NCBI GenBank assembly: GCA_944388215.1
Contig: CALXHT010000042.1
Span: 124,001-188,000, forward strand
Origin: an uncultured Gemmiger sp.
GTDB taxonomy: Bacteria; Bacillota; Clostridia; Oscillospirales; Ruminococcaceae
Direction: 5' to 3'
DNA: 64,000 nt
A program made the translations under genes and the position numbers. The notes below the pieces were generated by a model, which did no database searches, was not told the DNA's origin, and saw nothing but the letters and a program-made list of their open reading frames with translations. This document shows, piece by piece, positions 51,326-59,793 of the stretch. The stretch's first letter is position 1; each line of letters opens with the position of its first letter.

Positions 51326-52852
51326 ATGTATGCAAAGGTGACAAGCCTCGGTGTCACCGGCTTGGCCGGATACCTGGTCCAGGTGGAGGCGGATCTGTCC
51401 GGCGGGCTGCCTCAGTTCAACCTGGTCGGGCTGCCCGATTCCGCTGTCAAGGAGAGCAGCGAGCGGGTGCGCAGTGCCGTCAAGAATCTTCACTATCCCT
51501 GGCCGGCCAGCCGGATCACCATCAATCTGGCCCCCGCCGATGTGCGGAAAACCGGCCCCGTATATGACCTTCCTGTTTTTATCGGCATTCTGGCAGCCCA
51601 GGGCAAGCTGCCCGTTCCCGGTGCGGATTGCGCCTTGCTCGGCGAGCTAGGCCTGGACGGCACGCTGCGCCCCGTGACCGGCGTTCTGCCCATGGCCCTG
51701 GCAGCCGTCCGGCAGGGAGTCAAAACATTGTTTCTCCCTGCCGAGAACGCCGCAGAGGCCGCCGTGGCAGAAGGGCTCACCGTCTATCCGGCCCGGAACG
51801 CTCAGCAAGTGGTACAGCACCTGTGCGGTGCGGAACCTCTTTCCGCTGCCAAAGCGGATGGGTACGACGAAAACGGCGTCTGGCTGGGACCCGATATGGC
51901 CGATGTGCGCGGACAGAGCGAAGCACGCCGCGCGCTGGAGATCGCCGCGGCCGGCGGGCACAATCTGCTGCTGGTGGGGCCTCCGGGGACGGGCAAGAGT
52001 ATGCTGGCAAAACGGCTGCCCGGCATTCTACCGCCGCTCACCTACGAGGAATCCCTGGAGACCAGCGCCATCTACTCGGTGGCCGGCCTTCTGCGCGGCG
52101 GGGACGGACTGATCCGGGAACGCCCCTTCCGCAGTCCCCACCACAGCGTCAGCTCCACCGCCATCGTAGGCGGCGGCACCTACCCCCGTCCCGGTGAAGC
52201 CAGCCTGGCCCACAACGGGGTTCTGTTCCTGGACGAGCTGCCGGAATTTTCCCGGGATACACTGGAGGTGCTGCGTCAGCCGCTGGAAGACGGCAAAGTC
52301 ACCGTCAGCCGTGTGCACGGCACGGCGTCCTACCCCTGCCAGTTCATGCTGGTGGCTGCCATGAACCCCTGCAAGTGCGGATATCTGGGCCATCCCACCC
52401 GGGAATGCACCTGTACCCCCAGCGCCATTGCCCAGTACCGCCGTCGGATTTCCGGCCCGTTGCTGGACCGCATCGATCTCCATGTGGAGGCACTGCCTGT
52501 GGAATACGATGAACTGGCTGCCCGGCAGGGCGGCGAATCCAGCGCGGCGGTGCGTGCCCGGGTGATCGCATCCCGCACTTTGCAGCAGGAGCGCTACCGG
52601 GACCTGCCCGGTGTACGCTGCAACGCCCAGCTGCCCGGAAGCGCACTGCGCCGGTATTGCCCCATGACCCCCGCGGCAGAAACGATTCTGCGCGGTGCCT
52701 TTGAGCGGCTGGGGTACAGCGCCCGGGCCTACGACCGCATTCTCCGGGTAGCCCGTACGGCTGCCGACCTGGATGGCAGCGAGGTACTGGACACCGCCCA
52801 CCTTTCCGAAGCGCTGCAGTATCGCAGCCTTGACCGCAAATTCAATTTCTGA
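51326..52852 (+). CDS. comM: YifB/ComM-family AAA+ magnesium-chelatase-like ATPase
   Basis: A 508-residue AAA+ protein related to ComM, a hexameric helicase that promotes branch migration during natural transformation. An N-terminal Lon-like fold (VTSLGVTGLAGYLVQVEADLS; GLPDSAVKESSERVRSAVKN), the AAA+ core with Walker A LLVGPPGTGKSMLAKRLPG near residue 215, HHSVSSTAIVGGG, Walker B LFLDELPEF and a C-terminal lid (GYSARAYDRILRVARTAADL). The ATG at 51326 has GGGAGGG upstream. Cellular role outside competence is not settled. Confidence 0.9.
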   Translation: MYAKVTSLGVTGLAGYLVQVEADLSGGLPQFNLVGLPDSAVKESSERVRSAVKNLHYPWPASRITINLAPADVRKTGPVYDLPVFIGILAAQGKLPVPGADCALLGELGLDGTLRPVTGVLPMALAAVRQGVKTLFLPAENAAEAAVAEGLTVYPARNAQQVVQHLCGAEPLSAAKADGYDENGVWLGPDMADVRGQSEARRALEIAAAGGHNLLLVGPPGTGKSMLAKRLPGILPPLTYEESLETSAIYSVAGLLRGGDGLIRERPFRSPHHSVSSTAIVGGGTYPRPGEASLAHNGVLFLDELPEFSRDTLEVLRQPLEDGKVTVSRVHGTASYPCQFMLVAAMNPCKCGYLGHPTRECTCTPSAIAQYRRRISGPLLDRIDLHVEALPVEYDELAARQGGESSAAVRARVIASRTLQQERYRDLPGVRCNAQLPGSALRRYCPMTPAAETILRGAFERLGYSARAYDRILRVARTAADLDGSEVLDTAHLSEALQYRSLDRKFNF

Positions 52853-52857
52853 ACAGT

Positions 52858-52896
52858 ACAGCCCCGCAGGCCTGTGGCTTGCGGGGCTGTGTTTTA
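52858..52896. terminator. Terminator between comM and the glycosyltransferase gene
   Basis: ACAGCCCCGC and GCGGGGCTGT with a 13-nt loop, then GTTTTA on the plus strand. It abuts the convergent glycosyltransferase stop. Confidence 0.82.
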
Positions 52897-53952
52897 TGAT
52901 TGCTGCTGCAGGATATCCAACAGAGCCCGGGCGCTTTTGCGCCAGCTGTACCGGGCCAGCAGCTGGGCGGCATCCTGCCTAGGAGGTGCGACATCATCCA
53001 CGTAGCCGCGGTTTGTTTTCAGATCAATATATCCGGCGCAATCGCCGTAGATTTCCCGCATGCAGGGCGTGTCGCTGACACAGATACGCGGCGCACCGCA
53101 GGCCACGGCCTCCAGCGGCGGAATGCCGAATCCCTCATACAACGTGGGGAACAGGAAGGCCTTGCAGTGGTGCATCAACGCCTTGGCCTCCCCGTCCGAG
53201 ACATATCCGAGGTACACCACATTGGGCAGGTTTGCCAGCCCCAGACGTTTGGCTTCCGCCTCCAGGCTGCCGCCGCCCGCGATGGCAAACACCGCATCGG
53301 GTTTGTTGCGGGCCGCCCGCAGCACCCAGGGAAAGTTTTTATTCTTGAGCAAATTTGCCATGCTGAAGTAGTATTCGCCGCGACGCAGTCGGGGCGTTTT
53401 TGCAAAGATCCCTTCGTCGGGGGCGATGCGCTGCATCTGCTGCCAGGCGTTGTAAACCACCGAGATCCGCTCCGGCTGCACGCCATAATAGCGGACGATC
53501 TCACTTTTGGAGAATTCCGACACGGTAATGATATGCTCCGCCGCGGCCGCAATGCGCCGGTACTGGAACCGGTGCCAGGCAGCGCTGAGTCTGCCCCGCA
53601 GGTCGGTATAGAAATCCGGCCGCGCCCGGTAGCATACGTCATGCACCACCGCAATGCCCCGGAATCCAAACACGGGGATCACATTGCAGGTGGCCAGACC
53701 TTTCGCGCCGCGCTGCCGCAGATATGCGGGGTAATCCCGCTGCTGCCATGCGAGACCTTTCCGGGTGCCGAATGTGACGGTTTTGATGTTTTCATACACC
53801 GGGGCACGCACATCGGGCGGCGTGACCACCTCCACCATGCCGGCCGGCACGATGGCATCCAGCGCCGAAAGCAGCTCGATGGAATAGCGCTGAATGCCTG
53901 AAATACGCTGTCCGAAGAAAGAGCCGTCCACAGCCCATACCACTTGTTCCAT
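52894..53952 (-). CDS. GT4-family glycosyltransferase
   Basis: A 352-residue GT-B glycosyltransferase, cytoplasmic or membrane-peripheral. N-terminal domain with ISGIQRYSIELLSAL and IAVVHDVCYRARPDFY; middle ITVSEFSKSEIVRYYGV. The C-terminal donor domain has the EX7E motif in LYEGFGIPPLEAVACGAP near residue 285 and FAIAGGGSLEAEAKRLG. The pattern resembles mannosyl/rhamnosyl transferases of wall or exopolysaccharide synthesis. The acceptor is unknown. Its ATG follows the GH3 gene's stop by 15 nt on the same strand, so they are probably cotranscribed. Confidence 0.88.
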   Translation of the reverse strand: MEQVVWAVDGSFFGQRISGIQRYSIELLSALDAIVPAGMVEVVTPPDVRAPVYENIKTVTFGTRKGLAWQQRDYPAYLRQRGAKGLATCNVIPVFGFRGIAVVHDVCYRARPDFYTDLRGRLSAAWHRFQYRRIAAAAEHIITVSEFSKSEIVRYYGVQPERISVVYNAWQQMQRIAPDEGIFAKTPRLRRGEYYFSMANLLKNKNFPWVLRAARNKPDAVFAIAGGGSLEAEAKRLGLANLPNVVYLGYVSDGEAKALMHHCKAFLFPTLYEGFGIPPLEAVACGAPRICVSDTPCMREIYGDCAGYIDLKTNRGYVDDVAPPRQDAAQLLARYSWRKSARALLDILQQQS

Positions 53953-53967
53953 ATCTTCTCCTACCTG

Positions 53968-55206
53968 TCATGCGGCAGCGTTCAGCCCCGCATAGTGTTC
54001 TTTAAAACGCAGAATCCGCGCCACGCTCTCCTCCAGGCGCTCCTCCGGGATGGTGCCGTTCTGCACCGCCCCGAGTACCGCATCAAACGCTTCCTCCAGT
54101 CCGGCCGGCATCAGAAGCAGGTCATTGCCCGCGAGGAATGCCTGCACAGCCGCCTCCCCTGGTCCATACTGTTCCGTGATGGCGCCCATGGCAAGGGAAT
54201 CGGTGACAAGCAGTGCATCCTCCCCTGCCAGCAATTCACCCCGGAGAAGATCCGTGACCATGGTTTTGGAAAGCGAAGCCGGCGTATCGCCTGTGCCCAT
54301 TGCCGGGGCTGCAATATGTCCCACCATGATGGCGCGAGGCGCTTCAGGTGTCTGTCCCTCCGCCGGGAGGAACGGCAGGAATTCACACCGCATCATTTCC
54401 GTGCGGGTCTTTTCCGTAATTGCCAGACCGCTGTGGCTGTCCTGTGCCGTATCGCCATGTCCCGGGAAATGCTTGAAAGTGGGCAGAATGCCTTGTGACT
54501 GCAATCCCTGTGCCATGGCCCGGGCCATTTCAGCTGCCACCTCGGGTTCCTTCGAGAACGCCCGCGCACCGATCACTGTATTGTCCGGATTGGTCCAGAC
54601 ATCCGCCACCGGGGCGAAATCCATGTTGAAGCCGAATGTCTTCAGATAGGCGCCGATGGTCTGCCCCATTTCCAGCGCCGCTGCATCATTGCCGGTGTTT
54701 CCCACCGACAGCCCACTTTCATATTGTGGAAGATCAAACACCGGCTGGTTGGCAAGACGTGCCACCCGGCCGCCCTCCTCATCCACAGAAATCAGCAACG
54801 GAATTTCACTGGCCTGCTGCAAGGCGGCATTGAAATCCGTGATCTGCTGCGGATCCCGGATATTCTTGCCGAACTGACAGATGCCTCCCACCGGGTATTC
54901 TTCCAACGTATGGCGCATCTCCTCCGTCAAAGACTGTACGCCCGCCGCCTTGTCATCATCTATTTCCGTCTGCGGCAGGCTGAAATCCAGGGCATCCGGG
55001 CGCACCATGAACAGCTGCCCCACCTTCTGACGCAATGTCATACGGGAAAGGAGTGGTTCAGCAGCAGGTGTTTCTTCCGGAGCTTCTGAAGCCACCGGCT
55101 GGGGTGACGGTGTGGCGACAGACGGTGTTGTTTCCGCCGTGCAGGCACACAACGACCATAAAACTGCGAACAATACTGCACCCAGTCGCCGCTTTCTCCT
55201 GCGCAT
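53968..55206 (-). CDS. GH3-family beta-N-acetylhexosaminidase lipoprotein, NagZ-like
   Basis: A 412-residue lipoprotein (lipobox-like LCACTA after RRRKRRLGAVLFAVLW) with a Thr/Pro/Ala linker and a single GH3 TIM barrel. FMVRPDALDF near residue 68, ISVDEEGGRVARL near residue 140, and the NagZ signature KHFPGHGDTAQDSHSGLA near residue 243, which supplies the catalytic His/Asp pair. LVTDSLAMGAI near residue 335 holds the nucleophile Asp. Predicted to trim GlcNAc from peptidoglycan fragments at the outer face, as in B. subtilis NagZ. Confidence 0.9.
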   Translation of the reverse strand: MRRRKRRLGAVLFAVLWSLCACTAETTPSVATPSPQPVASEAPEETPAAEPLLSRMTLRQKVGQLFMVRPDALDFSLPQTEIDDDKAAGVQSLTEEMRHTLEEYPVGGICQFGKNIRDPQQITDFNAALQQASEIPLLISVDEEGGRVARLANQPVFDLPQYESGLSVGNTGNDAAALEMGQTIGAYLKTFGFNMDFAPVADVWTNPDNTVIGARAFSKEPEVAAEMARAMAQGLQSQGILPTFKHFPGHGDTAQDSHSGLAITEKTRTEMMRCEFLPFLPAEGQTPEAPRAIMVGHIAAPAMGTGDTPASLSKTMVTDLLRGELLAGEDALLVTDSLAMGAITEQYGPGEAAVQAFLAGNDLLLMPAGLEEAFDAVLGAVQNGTIPEERLEESVARILRFKEHYAGLNAAA

Positions 55207-55312
55207 CCTGCCGCCCCCCTTTGGTTGATATTATACCATGGGCAATCCCATCAGGGCAAGCATGGCAGAACAGACAAAGCCTCCGCGCCTGCCCGGCACG
55301 AAGGCTCTGGTT

Positions 55313-56332
55313 TTATTCTTCCTGGTCGGCGTCCGCGTAGTCGTCCTTGCCGCCCACCGGATGTTCCGCCACAATGGTATCCTCTTCCGCCGCCGATTCG
55401 GCGGTGGCCTCGGTAGCCTGCAAGCTTTCCCGCGTCACAGCAAAGGCATTCTTGTAGTCGGCACTGGCTTCATACACCAGGTCCGGCGCGCCGCTGAAGG
55501 CAAGATAGCACAGCGTCGTATCAGCGTCCGTCAGATTGCCGAACCGGACGGTCAGGTCGGAGCCGTCCGTAAAGGTCACCGTAACCGCGGTATCCGGCGT
55601 GTCCAGGCCATAGGCACTGTCCGCCTGGGGCGCAGTGATGGTCCAGTCCGTCTTCACACCACAGACCGTGTTGGCCATTTTCTTTACGGCATCCTGATCG
55701 AGGTCGTAGTCGGGATCATCGGTCAGCGTCCAGGTTCCGTCCGTCTGGGTAAAGCTGAGATCGCCCACCTGCATGGCAGCCACATCGTCTATCGTCTTGT
55801 CGGTCAGCGTCTGCGCTTTATAGAGATCCTTAGGATCCTTGCAGAGCCCTGCCAGACTGGTCTGCGTCACGGTATATACCGTATCGTTTTCATCATAGAC
55901 GTAATAGATATCCGCCACATCGTTGGTCAGATCCACCGTGAGGGTTCGTGTATTTCCCCCGCTGGTGATGGAAAATTCCATCAGCGGTGTATCGCTGCGC
56001 GCCGGGATCTCGGCCAGTTCCTCCGGCTGAAGCTGACGCGTTGCGGTGAGAGCTGCAAACTTCTCGATCAGGGAGCCGGTCACCTCCTGATCCAGCGGCA
56101 GGGTGGGATCACCCTGCAATACCCAGTCCCCGCCGTCCTGCCGGATCAGCGTTTCTTCCACGCTGTCATCGCGGTAGGAAACCTGATCGATGGCATCCAC
56201 AGAAAAATCACACAGCAGGATCTCCGCCTGCTGTCCCCTGCTCTGGGACCATTGCAGCAGCACCAGCAGTACGGCCAGTACCACCACTCCCGCCGCCAAC
56301 AGCAGCAGCGGCATCATTTTTTTCCGATTCAC
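55313..56332 (-). CDS. DUF4340 membrane-anchored protein of the Gld-type ABC system
   Basis: A 339-residue protein with one N-terminal TM helix (KKMMPLLLLAAGVVVLAVLLVLLQW) and a repeat-containing extracytoplasmic part. DGGDWVLQGDPTLPLDQEVTGSL and DGTWTLTDDPDYDLDQDAVKKM are two copies of a W-P-D pattern characteristic of DUF4340. The C-terminus is acidic and low complexity (DDYADADQEE). It starts 15 nt after the GldG-like gene, in the same minus-strand operon. No biochemical function is established. Confidence 0.82.
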   Translation of the reverse strand: MNRKKMMPLLLLAAGVVVLAVLLVLLQWSQSRGQQAEILLCDFSVDAIDQVSYRDDSVEETLIRQDGGDWVLQGDPTLPLDQEVTGSLIEKFAALTATRQLQPEELAEIPARSDTPLMEFSITSGGNTRTLTVDLTNDVADIYYVYDENDTVYTVTQTSLAGLCKDPKDLYKAQTLTDKTIDDVAAMQVGDLSFTQTDGTWTLTDDPDYDLDQDAVKKMANTVCGVKTDWTITAPQADSAYGLDTPDTAVTVTFTDGSDLTVRFGNLTDADTTLCYLAFSGAPDLVYEASADYKNAFAVTRESLQATEATAESAAEEDTIVAEHPVGGKDDYADADQEE

Positions 56333-56347
56333 AGGCTGTTCTCCTTT

Positions 56348-57781
56348 TTATCGGCGGCGACGGATCAGGCAGATCACGACGCCTGCAATCAGGCTGACAA
56401 GGGGCAGCACAAAGATAAACACCAGCCCCAGTCCGATCATGGCCCCGTTGGGCACAGTCAGGCTTTCGGCGCTCAGGCTCTTGCTGCTGATCACCGCCGT
56501 AGTCTGTTCCCCGTTGAACCAGTTGGCCAGACTGCCCAGCATCTGGGCATTGCCGCCCGAAACGCTCTGATTCGTGGCGGAGAGCAGTGCATTGGGGCAG
56601 TTGATCCAGACCACACGCGCGCCGGTGGAGGAATTTTCCGCTGCCACCGCCACGGCGAAACTGCCCTCCGGGTCGTCGTCGGATTTTTCCACCGTCTCGG
56701 CATTGGCATAGTCCAGCAGCGAATAGGCTGCATCACTGGTGGAAAGCAGCGTAGTCAGCACATACTCACTGTCCTCGCTCTGCACAATGCCCTGGGCGAT
56801 GGGCATATACACCCGCATACCGCTCGTCATGCCTGCCAGCATCTCACAGCTGTTGATGTTGGGCATCAGATAGGTCTGCGGATACCCGTAGGGATAGTTG
56901 TCCGCATTGGTCTCCACCAGCAGGCCTGCCTGGCGGGTCATGCCGCAGGCCGCCATGACGGTATCCAGCTGCGGCGTATTGATGGTAAAGTCGGTGACCA
57001 CCAGCAGCTTGCCGCCGCCCTGCACATAGGAGGTCAGCATGGCTGCCTCCGCCTCGGTCACATCGGCCAGCGGGGCATTGATCACCAGTTCGTCGGCATC
57101 CGCCGGGATGGACCCGGCCGTGGTCAGATTGAGCTCTTCCACCGCCACGCCGGCATTGCCCAACGTATCGGTAAAGTCGCTTTCCAGCGAGGTTTCCCCG
57201 TGCCCGGTCAGCTGGTACATCTTGTAACTGGTGGTGCGGATCACCTTGGCAATGCCTGCGGTCAGGCAGTTTTCCGCGTCAAACGTGTATTGGTAGCTGC
57301 CGTAATTGTAGTAGGCGTCCATGTCCATGGGGTACATGTCGTTGTAGCTGACCACATCATAGTTGTCCGCCGTGGTGAGCACCACACAGCCGGTGGACGC
57401 CCCGTCGTACTTTTCCGCAAAGGTGGGATAGAGCACCGGGTCCCGCTGCTCCCAGGTAAAATGGTTGCTTTCGTCGGCGTAGCGGTCCAGCAGCCGGGTA
57501 ATGTTGCTGTCCTCCTGCCCCGATACGGCAAGGTAATAGGCCGTCACATCGGTCTGCAGTTCGTGGAGCAGGTTGGTACTTGTCTCGCTGAGGGTAAACA
57601 GCGAACTGGTGGATATATCGTACTGGGTGTACTTGCTGGGCAGCGCCCGCACCACCAGATTGAGCAGGATCAGCGCCGCCAGCAGCACCACCGCCAGCAC
57701 CGATGCATACAAACCGTTGCGGAATGTTTTTTGGCTGCCGTGCAGGTTCTTCCAATGGATTTTCCAATTCATCTGCGGCAC
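56348..57781 (-). CDS. GldG-family ABC transporter auxiliary protein
   Basis: A 477-residue protein with one N-terminal TM (ASVLAVVLLAALILLNLVVRAL), a large extracytoplasmic domain and a C-terminal TM (IGLGLVFIFVLPLVSLIAGVVICLI) ending in RRRR. Landmarks of the GldG/ABC_transp_aux family: YDISTSSLFTLSETS near residue 55, TTADNYDVVSYNDMY and YVQGGGKLLVVTDF near residue 255. In Bacteroidetes, GldG partners GldA/GldF in gliding; in Firmicutes the role is unknown. Directly follows the permease gene by 4 nt. Confidence 0.84.
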   Translation of the reverse strand: MPQMNWKIHWKNLHGSQKTFRNGLYASVLAVVLLAALILLNLVVRALPSKYTQYDISTSSLFTLSETSTNLLHELQTDVTAYYLAVSGQEDSNITRLLDRYADESNHFTWEQRDPVLYPTFAEKYDGASTGCVVLTTADNYDVVSYNDMYPMDMDAYYNYGSYQYTFDAENCLTAGIAKVIRTTSYKMYQLTGHGETSLESDFTDTLGNAGVAVEELNLTTAGSIPADADELVINAPLADVTEAEAAMLTSYVQGGGKLLVVTDFTINTPQLDTVMAACGMTRQAGLLVETNADNYPYGYPQTYLMPNINSCEMLAGMTSGMRVYMPIAQGIVQSEDSEYVLTTLLSTSDAAYSLLDYANAETVEKSDDDPEGSFAVAVAAENSSTGARVVWINCPNALLSATNQSVSGGNAQMLGSLANWFNGEQTTAVISSKSLSAESLTVPNGAMIGLGLVFIFVLPLVSLIAGVVICLIRRRR

Positions 57782-57785
57782 CTCC

Positions 57786-58649
57786 TCAGTTCCAGCGGCG
57801 GCGCTCGAGCGCCTGTCCCGTCAGGAACAGGAACAGCGCGATGACCGACAGATAGTAGACAATCGCCGGGATGCTGAACATGCCGCCCACAACGTCGTTG
57901 AAAGGCTCAAACAGCGCCAGCGCGGAGAGCACACTGTCAAAGGCGGAAAGCAGCCAGGTGGGCCGCACTACAAACAGTACCGCCAGTACCACACCACCCG
58001 TGCAGAAGACCGCACAGCCCGTCGTCAGGCTTTTGCAGAGTACCCCCACCAGGATGGAGGCGATCAGCAGCATCACGAGAAACACGATCAGCGCCAGCAG
58101 GTTGCCGCTGGTGAACATGGTCTGGATACCGTTCATCAGATAGGTCACAATGAGGGCGCCAAACGTGGCCAGATAGGCAATGATCTGGTTTTCCGTCAGG
58201 GCGGAAATCCAGGTGCCGATGGACAGGCAGGCAGCCCCCAGCAAAAGGTAGGCCAGCAGCGCGCTGTATGCAGATACCAGAGAGACATTTCCGAATGCCA
58301 GCAGGATCAGCGGCATAAAAATCGCCACCACCATGGGCGCCGCGAATACCGCAAACTCTGCCAGGAATTTGCCCAGCACGATGGCAGGGATACTGACCGG
58401 GCTTGTCAGCAAAAGCTGGTCGGTTTTGTTGCGCCGTTCCTCAGCAAAGCTGCGCATGCTGATGGCCGGCAGCAGGAACAGGAGGATCATGGTGGTGGTA
58501 TACAATACCGACGCAAAATCCGAGGACGCATACATCAGGTTGCGGTTGGTAAAATACAACCCGAGGAAAAACAGGCTGACCGCGGCCGTCACATAGCCGA
58601 TCATGCCGGTAAAATAGGCCCGGGTCTCCCGCTTGAAGATTGCCGCCAT
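57786..58649 (-). CDS. GldF-like ABC-2 permease
   Basis: A 287-residue ABC-2 permease, opening MAAIFKRETRAYFTGMIGYV, with about six TM segments. SMRSFAEERRNKTDQLLLTSPVSI near residue 65 is the cytoplasmic loop conserved in GldF/NosY-type permeases. It follows the ATPase stop by one base. Three-gene order ATPase-permease-GldG is the usual Gld layout. Confidence 0.86.
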   Translation of the reverse strand: MAAIFKRETRAYFTGMIGYVTAAVSLFFLGLYFTNRNLMYASSDFASVLYTTTMILLFLLPAISMRSFAEERRNKTDQLLLTSPVSIPAIVLGKFLAEFAVFAAPMVVAIFMPLILLAFGNVSLVSAYSALLAYLLLGAACLSIGTWISALTENQIIAYLATFGALIVTYLMNGIQTMFTSGNLLALIVFLVMLLIASILVGVLCKSLTTGCAVFCTGGVVLAVLFVVRPTWLLSAFDSVLSALALFEPFNDVVGGMFSIPAIVYYLSVIALFLFLTGQALERRRWN

Positions 58650-58650
58650 A

Positions 58651-59604
58651 TTACGCTTCCTCCTTTTCTTCGGGATGTTCCGTCAGCTGCAGGAACACGT
58701 CCTCCAGGCTCATGCTCTCGGCGCTCAGGTTCAGTACCGGGCAGTTGGCCCTGGCCAGCGCCAGCGACAGGGCACCACGCAGATCGGTTCCTGCCTCGCT
58801 GACTGCCGTAAAGCTGACTTCCCCGCCCTTTTCTGCGGTAACCCGAAGATCGCTCAATCCCGGGACGGTGGCGGCCGCTGCCAGCACCGCTTCCCGGCTG
58901 CCCTGGGCCGTGGCCGAAATGCTGCCTTTTGCCGCCAGCTTGCCGGCCAGTTCCTCCGGCGTACCCTGGGCGATCAGTTTGCCCTGGGCAATGATCAGCA
59001 CCCGGTCACAGACCGTCTGCACTTCGCTCAAGATATGGCTGGACAGGATCACCGTGTGGGTTTTGCCCAGATCATGGATCAGCGAACGGATCTCGATCAT
59101 CTGGGCAGGGTCCAAGCCCACCGTGGGCTCATCCAGAATGATGATCTTCGGTGAACCCAGCAGCGCCGCGGCAATGCCAACCCGCTGGCGGTATCCTTTG
59201 GACAGATTGCGGATCAGCCGCGCCTCCATCCCCTGCAGCCCGGTCCGGGCGCAGACTTTTTCCACACCGGCGCGCCGCTCCGCCTTCTTGCGGACGCCCT
59301 TCAGTTCCGCCACAAAGAGCAGATACTCGGGCACCGTCATGTCCTGATACAGGGGCGGCTGCTCCGGCAGATACCCGATGCAGGCCTTGGCCGCAGCCGC
59401 GTCCTCCACAATATCATGACCGTCAATTTTCACGGTGCCGTCCGAAGCGGACAGATAGCCTGTGAGAATATTCATCGTCGTGGATTTGCCCGCACCGTTG
59501 GGGCCCAGCAATCCATAGATGCAGCCGTCCTCCACGGTGAAGCTGATATCATCCACGGCGGTATGCTTTCCGTAACGCTTTGTCAGATGAGTCACTTCGA
59601 TCAA
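58651..59604 (-). CDS. GldA-like ABC transporter ATP-binding protein
   Basis: A 317-residue ATPase starting at a TTG (59604) that is preceded by a perfect AGGAGG. Walker A GPNGAGKSTTMNILTGYL near residue 36, signature NLSKGYRQRVGIAAALLG, Walker B IIILDEPTVGLDPAQ and switch His in SSHILSEVQ. It has a C-terminal regulatory extension of about 100 residues. First gene of the operon that also encodes the permease, GldG-like and DUF4340 proteins. Confidence 0.88.
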   Translation of the reverse strand: MIEVTHLTKRYGKHTAVDDISFTVEDGCIYGLLGPNGAGKSTTMNILTGYLSASDGTVKIDGHDIVEDAAAAKACIGYLPEQPPLYQDMTVPEYLLFVAELKGVRKKAERRAGVEKVCARTGLQGMEARLIRNLSKGYRQRVGIAAALLGSPKIIILDEPTVGLDPAQMIEIRSLIHDLGKTHTVILSSHILSEVQTVCDRVLIIAQGKLIAQGTPEELAGKLAAKGSISATAQGSREAVLAAAATVPGLSDLRVTAEKGGEVSFTAVSEAGTDLRGALSLALARANCPVLNLSAESMSLEDVFLQLTEHPEEKEEA

Positions 59605-59668
59605 AGTGTTGTCCTCCTTTTGTGGGAATCCATGCAGGCAGCCCCTGACTGCCGTGCATATAGAGTTG

Positions 59669-59697
59669 ATTATAGCTCCAAATTGTGAAAATTGTGA
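59669..59697 (-). promoter_or_regulatory. Gld operon promoter with tandem 9-bp repeats
   Basis: Minus strand perfect TATAAT (59674-59669). The -35 region is occupied by TCACAATTT twice in tandem (59697-59680) and has no TTGACA-like hexamer, suggesting control by a protein bound to the repeats. Confidence 0.55.
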
Positions 59698-59761
59698 GAC
59701 AGTCCGTTTACAGAGTGGAACCGATTTTTTGTTAAGGCCCCTCCTCTCCCGGCGGGACGGG

Positions 59762-59793
59762 CAAAGCCCGGAGTTTTTGACTCCGGGCTTTGT
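59762..59793. terminator. asnB terminator
   Basis: CAAAGCCCGGAGT, 5-nt loop, ACTCCGGGCTTTG, directly after the asnB stop. The minus-strand flank is not T-rich, so termination strength is uncertain. Confidence 0.65.
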
